Part shown: piece after piece, positions 16,728 through 23,542 of the stretch
Layout of the letters: each line of letters starts with the position of its first letter
How positions within the stretch are numbered: the first letter of the stretch is position 1
Assembly: GCA_902780305.1 (NCBI GenBank)
Contig: CACZFB010000033.1
Coordinates: 1-37,495 of the forward strand
Direction of reading: 5' to 3'
From: an uncultured Coriobacteriaceae bacterium
Lineage (GTDB): Bacteria; Actinomycetota; Coriobacteriia; Coriobacteriales; Atopobiaceae
DNA length: 37,495 bases
Notes under the pieces: model-generated
The model's input: only the letters and a program-made list of their open reading frames with translations
The model's database searches: none
What the model was told of the DNA's origin: nothing
Position numbers and translations under genes: made by a program

Positions 16728-16871
16728 CCTTGCTCCTCTCTTTGTGAGAACACACAAAAGAATAGCGCTTTTTTGCGCAAGTATGGGGTGTGGGACCCTC
16801 AACGCAGCGAACAAAAAGGACGAAAGTATACATGTGCGTTGGAAGGTGTAACAATGATGACAGGAGGATGT

Positions 16872-18158
16872 ATGTTCAAGGTAGGCAAGTACGCGCGCAG
16901 CGTGTCCATCGTGGGCGTTGGCTGCACTCCGTTCACCAGCTTCGAGGATCACGAAGAAACCAAGGGCATGAGCGAGGGTGACGCGTTTGGTTATGCTGCG
17001 CTCGAGGCCATCGTCGACGCCGGCCTGGAGCCGCGCGACATCCAGTACTTCTATCACGGATCTGCAAACCCCTTTATGATTGGCGACTCGCTGACGCCGA
17101 ACATGCAGGTTGCCGACTGGTTTGGCGTGCGTGGCATTGGTTCTGTGCACCACTCCGAGGCCTGCTGCACCGGGTATGTGGCGATGCAGGAAGCTGCCAT
17201 GGCCGTTGCCTCCGGCGAGTTCGACATCGTCCTCTCGGGTGCCGTGGACATGGCTGCCAGCCTGCCCATCGTGGGGGCCCCTGGTCACGCCCGTCGTGAC
17301 TTCCCACTTGAGGAGATGCTTCCCTCCATCCCCATGGTGTACGACCGCGCCTATGGGCGTCCGCTGGACTCCGCCTTTGGCATCTCGTTCGACAACTGGA
17401 TTAACGAGTACCGTTGGACCTATGGCCTGTCCGACAGCGATATCGACAACGCGCTCAACGCTGTTGCCAAGAGCATGCGCCGAGCTTCCGTGCTCAACCC
17501 CCTGGGCTTCTACGACGTGGACTTCGACCAGATCGCACAGGCCAACGGCATGCCCGACGCTGACGCGTTCCTCACGTCCATGATGAACCCCAAGGTCACG
17601 CAGTACCTGCGCGTGACCGGCTTCGAGACCAAGTGCGACGGTGCCGCCGCCATGGTCCTCATGCCCACCGAGATGGCCGTGGCCCGTGGTCTTGACCACA
17701 AGGTGATCGATATCCTGGGCACTGGTTCCGCTGCATTCGAGGGTGCGACCCTTGCAAACGAGAAGACCGGCACCATCCGTGGCACCAAGCAGGTGTACGA
17801 GCTGACGGGTGTGTCGCCCGACGAGATCGACCTGCTCTTTATCAACGACTTCTTTATGGCCGGAGACATCGTGGTACCCGAGGAGGTTGGCTACGTCCCG
17901 CGTGGCGAGGCATGGAAGTACGCGATTGACGGCCGCTTCGCGTTCGATGGCGACAAGCCCATTAACACCCACGGCGGTCGCTGCGACTTTGGCCATGCGC
18001 ACGGTGCCTCTGGTATTGCAGACATCGTCGAGGCCGTAAAGCAGATGCGAGGCGAGGCCGGTGCCACCCAGATGAAGAAGCTCCCCCGTACCACGCTGTT
18101 CCGTGGCTTCGGCGGCGGCCAGAACATCCGCGTCCAGATTATCCGTACACACGAGTAG
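16872..18158 (+). CDS. Thiolase-superfamily protein (SCP-x/acetyl-CoA acetyltransferase-like)
   Basis: Predicted acyl-transfer or C-C bond-forming enzyme of the thiolase fold, 428 residues. The nucleophile is Cys98 or Cys99 in SEACCTG, aligning with the ACASG motif. The catalytic histidine region is GHAHGASG (His375, His377). The second thiolase cysteine near the C-terminus is absent: FRGFGGGQN stands where a Cys-Gly-Gly-Gly motif would be. Such proteins usually act with a DUF35 partner, as in the archaeal thiolase/HMG-CoA-synthase complex or the PhlACB acyltransferase, and the DUF35 gene is next. ATG 16872 is chosen (AGGAGG four bases before); ATG 16854, six codons earlier, with GGAAGG seven bases upstream, is also possible. 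The exact reaction is unknown. Confidence 0.85.
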   Translation: MFKVGKYARSVSIVGVGCTPFTSFEDHEETKGMSEGDAFGYAALEAIVDAGLEPRDIQYFYHGSANPFMIGDSLTPNMQVADWFGVRGIGSVHHSEACCTGYVAMQEAAMAVASGEFDIVLSGAVDMAASLPIVGAPGHARRDFPLEEMLPSIPMVYDRAYGRPLDSAFGISFDNWINEYRWTYGLSDSDIDNALNAVAKSMRRASVLNPLGFYDVDFDQIAQANGMPDADAFLTSMMNPKVTQYLRVTGFETKCDGAAAMVLMPTEMAVARGLDHKVIDILGTGSAAFEGATLANEKTGTIRGTKQVYELTGVSPDEIDLLFINDFFMAGDIVVPEEVGYVPRGEAWKYAIDGRFAFDGDKPINTHGGRCDFGHAHGASGIADIVEAVKQMRGEAGATQMKKLPRTTLFRGFGGGQNIRVQIIRTHE

Positions 18159-18186
18159 CGTATAGGCGCAGAACAGGAGATAGACC

Positions 18187-18654
18187 ATGCCTCTTCTTAA
18201 GGATATGGAACCCATCGTAAAGAAGTTCTATGACGGCGTTGCCGAGGGCAAGTACTATGGCCGTAAGTGCAAGGAGTGCGGAGCGATCGAGTTTCCGCCG
18301 CACCTGGGCTGCAACACCTGCGGGTATCACGAGACCGAGTGGGTCGAGCTCTCTGGTCACGGCACGCTCAAGTCCTTTGTCGTGCCTGGCATCCAAAATG
18401 ACAAGCCCTATCTCAAGGCACTCGGCGCCTATGGCTACGGTGCGGTTGAGCTTGACGAGGGTCCCGTGTACACGTTCGTTGTGTACGGCGGCAAAAAGAA
18501 GGTCGTAAAGAAGCTGCAGCAGCGTCTGGCCGACGGCGAGGTAATTGGCGTGCATGCCAAGCCCATCGACCGAGAGGTGCCCGTAAAGGCTGGCGAGCCC
18601 GAGATGTTCAAATTCAGCCAGCTCTGCTTCGAGCTCGACGAGGTAGCCGAGTAA
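18187..18654 (+). CDS. DUF35 OB-fold/zinc-ribbon partner of the thiolase-like protein
   Basis: A 155-residue protein with the DUF35 layout: an N-terminal helix (EPIVKKFYDGVAEGKYYG), a rubredoxin-like zinc ribbon with Cys28, Cys31, Cys42 and Cys45, then an OB-fold (about 50-155). In known complexes this protein bridges the thiolase and a second enzyme and holds the CoA or carrier-bound substrate. It begins 28 bases after the thiolase stop with AGGAG seven bases before ATG. The third member of known complexes, an HMG-CoA-synthase or KAS III-like enzyme, is not in the window. Confidence 0.88.
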   Translation: MPLLKDMEPIVKKFYDGVAEGKYYGRKCKECGAIEFPPHLGCNTCGYHETEWVELSGHGTLKSFVVPGIQNDKPYLKALGAYGYGAVELDEGPVYTFVVYGGKKKVVKKLQQRLADGEVIGVHAKPIDREVPVKAGEPEMFKFSQLCFELDEVAE

Positions 18655-18728
18655 ACATGGGTATGGGTGCGCGCGGAACAATCGTTTGCGTGCACAAAGA
18701 AGGAAAGAACGATCGAAAGGATAGCGTT

Positions 18729-18965
18729 ATGAACCAGGAACTTCTTGAGCAGCTTGCCGGCTTCGCGAAGGCCGCCTACCAGTACGACGGCGAGATTACC
18801 GCCGACACCACCTTCGATGAGCTCGGCAAGGGTTCCATGAAGATGATTGCCCTCACCTCCACCATCGAGAACGAGCTCGACGCCGAGGTTACCATCCACG
18901 AGGTCATGAAGATGAAGACCTTCGGCGAGCTCGTTGAGCGCGTCGAGGAGGAGATGGACGAGTAA
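18729..18965 (+). CDS. Acyl carrier protein-like protein
   Basis: An acidic 78-residue helical protein with acyl-carrier size and spacing: TTFDELGKGSMKMIALTSTI aligns with the carrier helix II start, Ser36 being the likely phosphopantetheine site. The usual Asp before that Ser (DSL) is Gly here (GSM), so recognition by the transferase may be altered. Helix III (VMKMKTFGELVERVEEE) is typical. ATG 18729 with AAAGGA upstream is chosen; a longer in-frame reading from 18657 is unlikely. It lies 74 bases after the DUF35 gene in the same direction and may carry the substrate for the thiolase/DUF35 pair. Confidence 0.8.
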   Translation: MNQELLEQLAGFAKAAYQYDGEITADTTFDELGKGSMKMIALTSTIENELDAEVTIHEVMKMKTFGELVERVEEEMDE

Positions 18966-18983
18966 CCCCCATCCCAACTTCCT

Positions 18984-19046
18984 AGCAAAGGGGTAACCCC
19001 CATTGATATGCCGCTTACGGCAATCAATGGGGGTTACCCCTTTGCT
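18984..19046. repeat. Palindromic repeat, full copy B (best preserved)
   Basis: Perfect 24-base inverted arms (18984-19007 and 19023-19046) around a 15-base centre that itself forms a TGCCG-CTTA-CGGCA hairpin. Each arm is also self-complementary. It starts 18 bases past the carrier-protein stop and precedes the AbiH gene. Confidence 0.95.
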
Positions 19047-19100
19047 GGGAGGCCACTTGAACGGTTGTGCGTGCGAGGAGCCGATATTCGCTGGCTCTAG

Positions 19101-19106
19101 TACAAT
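19101..19106 (+). promoter_or_regulatory. Putative -10 box of the AbiH gene
   Basis: TACAAT, 29 bases before the ATG at 19136 and just after the palindrome. No good -35 was found. It suggests AbiH has its own promoter. Confidence 0.3.
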
Positions 19107-19135
19107 GCTTGGTGTGGGCGAACAAAGGAGCGAAC

Positions 19136-20341
19136 ATGCCTAACTTCGATGAGCTGATGCGGCAGCAGAATGCACTCTACGACAGCATCTACAACAGGCA
19201 CCAACTCATCGTCGTGGGCAACGGTTTCGACTTGGCTTGTGGCCTCAAGTCCAAGTACTTTGACTTCTTTGGAAGCCGACTCGCTCAGATCGACGAGATC
19301 GAGACCTATTTGCGCCAATCTTGGTGCGAAGCGGTGCGCACTGCCAACCTGACGCTTTGGGACTTTCTCCTGCGTATGCAAAGGGGTTCGAATTGGTGCC
19401 AGGTCGAGGCGACCATGGCGCGCTGGGTTCTGCCACACCACGACGACGGGGAGAGGGGCTCCTACATAGAGCGCTCGCTGCAAAAGGTCCGTCACTATCC
19501 TTTTGCCGATCCCAACGCCGACCAAGCCACCAACAATGGTCGCTTGGAGGACGAGCAGGATGACGAGGAGTACATGCTGGGCAACGTGGCTCGGTTTGTG
19601 TGGATGACCGAGGGAAGAAAGGCGGCTGTTCGCATGGACAGGGCAGGACTGCTTGCCATCCTTCGCTCTGAGCTGCGGAGGCTGGAGCGGCTCTTCTCGG
19701 CCTTTTTGGCAGAACAGGTTGCAAAGACGAGCGCCTACTATAGCGATGCGGCATTGCTGCTGTCGAAGCTACGCGACGACGAAGTCCCATGGGAGGATGC
19801 GAGCGTTGGGGAGACCTCGCTGCTTACCTTTAACTACACGCAGCCATTTGCGCATTTGGACTGTGGCATCAGTGAGGACAACATTGTAAACATCCATGGC
19901 AATCTCGACGGCGAGGTCGTGTTTGGCGTTGACGGCACGGAGTGCATGGGCGACCTTGACGCCCTGCCTTTTACGAAAACGTATCGCGTGGCATCCATGG
20001 GCGCAAGGATGAAGAAGTCGCTCTACGATACGGCGGCGGGCATCATTGGCTTTTCCAGGACGAGTGCCATAAAGTTCTTCGGTCACTCCTTGGGGGAGGC
20101 TGACTACGCGTACTTCCAGTCGATCTTCGATGGAATCAACCTCTATGGCGGAAACACCAAGCTCATCTTCTATTATCGGCCGTGGCAGGGCGTTACCCAG
20201 GATGAGGTGCGGGCCGACATGGTGCGCCGCGTCGCACGGCTCCTGGGCACCTACGGAAAGACGCTCGACAACAAGGACCACGGCAAGAACCTTATGCACA
20301 AGCTGCTGTTGGAGGGGCGCATTACGGTTCGTGCAATCTAG
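19136..20341 (+). CDS. AbiH-family phage abortive-infection protein
   Basis: A 401-residue protein with hallmarks of the AbiH family: an N-terminal strand and loop LIVVGNGFDLACGLKSKY (Gly28-Asn29-Gly30-Phe31-Asp32) and a C-terminal FFGHSLGEADYAYF near residue 315. In between lie LTFNYTQPF and NIHGNLDG, also typical. Family members confer phage resistance when expressed; the mechanism is not known to me. AAGGAG lies five bases before ATG 19136. It sits alone between the carrier-protein gene and the phosphotransacylase gene, in the same direction as both, with a palindrome upstream. No partner defence gene is present. Codon use looks like that of its neighbours. Confidence 0.87.
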   Translation: MPNFDELMRQQNALYDSIYNRHQLIVVGNGFDLACGLKSKYFDFFGSRLAQIDEIETYLRQSWCEAVRTANLTLWDFLLRMQRGSNWCQVEATMARWVLPHHDDGERGSYIERSLQKVRHYPFADPNADQATNNGRLEDEQDDEEYMLGNVARFVWMTEGRKAAVRMDRAGLLAILRSELRRLERLFSAFLAEQVAKTSAYYSDAALLLSKLRDDEVPWEDASVGETSLLTFNYTQPFAHLDCGISEDNIVNIHGNLDGEVVFGVDGTECMGDLDALPFTKTYRVASMGARMKKSLYDTAAGIIGFSRTSAIKFFGHSLGEADYAYFQSIFDGINLYGGNTKLIFYYRPWQGVTQDEVRADMVRRVARLLGTYGKTLDNKDHGKNLMHKLLLEGRITVRAI

Positions 20342-20483
20342 CCTTATCTGTCCTTTCGTGCAGACTCACAATTCTTTGCATGCCTAAGCGCTCAACGATT
20401 GGCGTCAAATCCATGGCATGCGTCCCGTGCTCCTGAAAGAATAGATATCAGCATCTAAGGCACAAAACCGAGAGGAGCAACAC

Positions 20484-21491
20484 ATGGACCTTATGGAGCA
20501 GGTGCGTTCGAAGGCGAAGGCCAACCCGCAGAAGGTGGCATTCTTCGAGGCGGATGACCCCAAGATGATGGAAGTGGTAAGCGAGCTTACCAAGGCGGGA
20601 CTGTGCGAGTGCTACGTCGTGGGTGATGGCGAGGCGCTGCGCGCGGCTGCCGAGCAGACTGGCACGGACCTCTCGAACGTGGTTGTGGTCGACATCACCG
20701 ACGCCGACGAGAACGAGGCTTTTGCCCTGCGCTTTGAGGCCGCTCCCGATTGCCCCTTCAAGCCCAAGGCCGTCCGCCGTCGTGCCAAGCGTCCCATGGA
20801 TCGTGCCCTTATGATGCAGCGCATCGACGAGGTGGACATCACCTTTGGCGGTCTGTGCTGCTCTACCGGTGAGGTGATTATTGGCGGACAGACTATCATC
20901 GGCCTTGCCGACGGCATCGACACCATCTCGTCCTGCGGCATCTTCAACATTCCTGGTTGGGAGGGAAGCGAGGGCAATCTGTTGGGCTTTGGTGACGCAG
21001 CCGTGTGTGTGGACCCCGATCCCGAGCAGCTGGCCTCCATCGCCATCAGTGCCGCCGAGACCGTGCATGCGCTCATGGGTTGGGAGCCGCGCGTCGCCAT
21101 GCTATCGTACTCCACCGACGGTTCTGCCGAGAGTCCCATGGTCGACAAGGTGCGCGAGGCCGTGAAGATCGCTCAGGAGCGTCGTCCGGACCTGGCAATC
21201 GACGGCGAGTTCCAGCTTGACTCCGCCATCAATCCCGCGGTCGCCTCCAAGAAGGTACGCCGCGAGAGTGCCGTTGCGGGCAAGGCGAACGTAATTATCT
21301 GCCCAGACATCAACGTGGGCAACATTGGCGTGAAGCTCGTGCAGAACTTCGCCCACGCCGACGCGTATGGCCCCTTCCTGCAGGGCTTCAAGAAGATCGT
21401 GTGCGACTGCAGTCGCTCCGCACCGGTATCCGAGCTCGTCGGCAACGTCGTTATGAGCTGTGTCCGCGCACAAGCCCTCAAGGAGGCATAA
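20484..21491 (+). CDS. Phosphate acetyl/butyryltransferase family enzyme
   Basis: Predicted to convert acyl-CoA and phosphate to acyl phosphate and CoA in the cytosol. The 335-residue length and motifs are closer to phosphotransacetylase than to classical phosphotransbutyrylase: WEPRVAMLSYSTDGSAESP, the DGEFQLDSAI strand, and KANVIICPDINVGNIGVKLV. The adjoining gene is a butyrate kinase, so butyryl or a branched short acyl group is the likely substrate despite the Pta-like sequence. AGGAG lies six bases before ATG 20484. A separate promoter in the 142-base gap after AbiH is likely. The kinase ATG follows three bases after its stop. Confidence 0.88.
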   Translation: MDLMEQVRSKAKANPQKVAFFEADDPKMMEVVSELTKAGLCECYVVGDGEALRAAAEQTGTDLSNVVVVDITDADENEAFALRFEAAPDCPFKPKAVRRRAKRPMDRALMMQRIDEVDITFGGLCCSTGEVIIGGQTIIGLADGIDTISSCGIFNIPGWEGSEGNLLGFGDAAVCVDPDPEQLASIAISAAETVHALMGWEPRVAMLSYSTDGSAESPMVDKVREAVKIAQERRPDLAIDGEFQLDSAINPAVASKKVRRESAVAGKANVIICPDINVGNIGVKLVQNFAHADAYGPFLQGFKKIVCDCSRSAPVSELVGNVVMSCVRAQALKEA

Positions 21492-21494
21492 GTC

Positions 21495-22604
21495 ATGGCA
21501 GACAAAACCTATCGCATTATGGTAATCAATCCCGGTTCGACCTCCACTAAGGTGGGCGTCTTCGACGGCGAGACCGAGGTGTTTACCAAAAACGTTTCTC
21601 ATGAGGCGTCGAAGTTGGCAGAGTTTGCGAGTGTCAGCGACCAGATGCCTTACCGTCGCGACATGATTCTGTCCATCCTGGATGAGAATGACGTGGCACT
21701 CGATACCATCGACGCCTTTGTTGGCCGTGGTGGCGGGCTACTCTCGGTTGAGGGCGGCACCTACCAGGTGAACGACGTACTGCTGGACCATGCCTACCGT
21801 GGGGCCAACGGCATCCAGCATCCCGCGCAGCTGGGCAGCCAGCTTGCCAACGAGTTTGCCACGAAGGCTGGCAAGCCCGCCTTTGTCGTGAACCCTCCCG
21901 ATACCGACGAGTTTTGCGACTATGCACGCATGACGGGCATCAAGGGTATCTACCGCAACTCGCATCTTCATGCGCTTAACCTCAAGGAGACGGCCATCCG
22001 TCATGCTCACTCGATGGGCAAGCGCTATGATGAATGCAACTTTATCGTGTGCCACATCGGTGGCGGTATCTCCATAAGCGCACACAAGCAGGGCAAGATG
22101 ATAGACGGCTACGACATCGTGCAGGGCGAGGGTACGATGGCACCCACACGCTGTGGTGCCGTACCCGTTGCGGGCATCCTTGACTATTTGGAGGCCGGAC
22201 ACTCCATAAAGGACGCCCGTGGCATGTGCATGAAGACCGGTGGGTTCGTGGACCTGTTGGGTACTTCCGACGCTCTGGAGGTCTCGAACCGCGCGGCCGA
22301 GGGCGACGTGGCGGCGGCACGCGCCTGGGGTGCCATGCTCTATCAGCTCAACAAGTACATCGGCTCCATGGCCACGGTCCTGGGCGGTAAGGTAGACGGA
22401 ATCTTGCTTGGCGGTGGCATGGTATACAACCAAGGGCTCGTCGCCAGCATCAAAGAGAACTGCGGATGGATTGCGCCAGTATCCGCATATCCTGGCGAGT
22501 TCGAGCTCGAGGCTATGGCGGCAGGTGCCATTCGTGTTCTGGATGGCGAGGAGGAGCCCAAGACGTACACGGGCGTTCCCGTGTTCCAAGGCTTTGAGGA
22601 CTAA
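21495..22604 (+). CDS. buk: Butyrate kinase
   Basis: Predicted to transfer phosphate from butyryl (or isobutyryl) phosphate to ADP, giving ATP and the acid; reversible. It has the acetate/butyrate kinase ASKHA fold: RIMVINPGSTSTKVGVF at the N-terminus, VGRGGGLL, IYRNSHLHALNLKETAIRHA, the phosphate loop HIGGGISISAH, GEGTMAPTRCGAVP, and LLGGGMVYN in the adenosine site. Its 369 residues fit the family's usual length of about 355-370. AGGAGG, within the end of the phosphotransacylase gene, lies eight bases before ATG 21495, so the two are coupled. The SpoVA-like gene follows after 20 bases. Confidence 0.95.
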   Translation: MADKTYRIMVINPGSTSTKVGVFDGETEVFTKNVSHEASKLAEFASVSDQMPYRRDMILSILDENDVALDTIDAFVGRGGGLLSVEGGTYQVNDVLLDHAYRGANGIQHPAQLGSQLANEFATKAGKPAFVVNPPDTDEFCDYARMTGIKGIYRNSHLHALNLKETAIRHAHSMGKRYDECNFIVCHIGGGISISAHKQGKMIDGYDIVQGEGTMAPTRCGAVPVAGILDYLEAGHSIKDARGMCMKTGGFVDLLGTSDALEVSNRAAEGDVAAARAWGAMLYQLNKYIGSMATVLGGKVDGILLGGGMVYNQGLVASIKENCGWIAPVSAYPGEFELEAMAAGAIRVLDGEEEPKTYTGVPVFQGFED

Positions 22605-22624
22605 GGTAAGAGAAGGAGTTAATC

Positions 22625-23410
22625 ATGGAGCGAAGTGCAGGACAGCAGCTTGGCGGCGCGTTTGTCGTCGGTGGCCTCATTGCGGTGGTCGCGCAGGTAA
22701 TCATGATGGTTATGGCTATGGTCGCGCCTGTTCCCAATCTCGTTGCACCGCTGTCGTTGGTGGTGCTTGGCATTGTGGGCATGGTGCTGGTAATCTGCGG
22801 CGTCTACGAAAAGATCTCGGCGGTCGGTGGCTTTGGTGCCGGTATCATGTTCTGCGGTCTCGTGGAGGCTGTCGCAGGCATATTTGTGGGTGCGTCGATG
22901 GAGGCGGGCGGCAAGGCCTCTGCCGGAATGAAGGCGACCGGAAAGTTTGCCGTGGCGATTTTGGGCAGCCTTGTGATCGTTGGCACGTTGTTGGGTGTCG
23001 TTTGCGTGGGTATGCCTGGGGTGCAGGCAGTTATGGCTGGACCCACGGTGGCGGCTCCAGGCCCCATCGTGTTCCTGTACGCCTTCCTCATGGGTGGTCT
23101 CATCTCCATCGAGGGACAGGCGCTGCTTACCTTTGCCAAGCTGCCCAATCCCGTTGTCGTGCTGATTAACGCGGCGCTTGGCATGCTGCTTACCATCTTT
23201 GGCGTTGCTGGTAACCTCGAGGTAATTACGGGCGCTGGTCTGTGTGCCACCGTGGTCGACGCAGGTGCTGGTGCGGTTCTGGGCGGTGCGATGATTGCGG
23301 CTCATGGTGTTCCCATGGTCACTATCGTGCTGGTTGCGGTAATGGTGCTCGTGGTCATTATGGGCGTAATCAGTGGCAACGTCCTGCTTAAGCGTGCAAA
23401 GAATCACTAA
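22625..23410 (+). CDS. SpoVA-like membrane protein (two SpoVAC/SpoVAE-type domains fused)
   Basis: A 261-residue integral membrane protein with about seven or eight hydrophobic segments. It looks like two related SpoVA units in one chain: FVVGGLIAVVAQ with CGVYEKISAVGGFGAGI in the first half, and FLMGGLISIEGQ with FGVAGNLEVITGAGLCA in the second. SpoVAC and SpoVAE form the dipicolinate channel of endospore formers. This organism shows no sporulation genes here, so another small carboxylate is a reasonable guess. AAGGAG lies six bases before ATG 22625, 20 bases after butyrate kinase, implying shared transcription. A palindromic repeat follows. Confidence 0.75.
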   Translation: MERSAGQQLGGAFVVGGLIAVVAQVIMMVMAMVAPVPNLVAPLSLVVLGIVGMVLVICGVYEKISAVGGFGAGIMFCGLVEAVAGIFVGASMEAGGKASAGMKATGKFAVAILGSLVIVGTLLGVVCVGMPGVQAVMAGPTVAAPGPIVFLYAFLMGGLISIEGQALLTFAKLPNPVVVLINAALGMLLTIFGVAGNLEVITGAGLCATVVDAGAGAVLGGAMIAAHGVPMVTIVLVAVMVLVVIMGVISGNVLLKRAKNH

Positions 23411-23458
23411 GAGCAAGAGCTACTAGCTCGGTATTCCAGCTGCACAGCGGCCTATCAA

Positions 23459-23507
23459 GGGAAACCCCCATTGATAGGCCGCTTTCGGCAATCAATGGGG
23501 GTTTCCC
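23459..23507. repeat. Palindromic repeat, full copy C
   Basis: Perfect 17-base arms (23459-23475 and 23491-23507) around the 15-base centre with a GCCG-CTTT-CGGC hairpin; the left arm extends to TATCAA at 23453. The centre of each arm is GAAA here, matched by TTTC opposite, instead of TAA/TTA in copy B. It lies between the convergent SpoVA-like and HD-GYP genes. Confidence 0.93.
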
Positions 23508-23542
23508 CCGACAGGCCCACACCATCTGGTGGCTTGTGAACG

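Noticed and set aside
16728..18215. A long in-frame N-terminal extension of the PucR gene, giving a 1030-residue reading
   Set aside because: The extra part is antisense to the thiolase gene, has His/Val/Gly-rich shadow composition, and a good ribosome site precedes ATG 16727.
22408..23169. A 253-codon plus-strand frame overlapping butyrate kinase and the SpoVA-like gene
   Set aside because: It is out of frame with both well-supported genes and rich in Arg/Gly/Cys, typical of a shadow frame.
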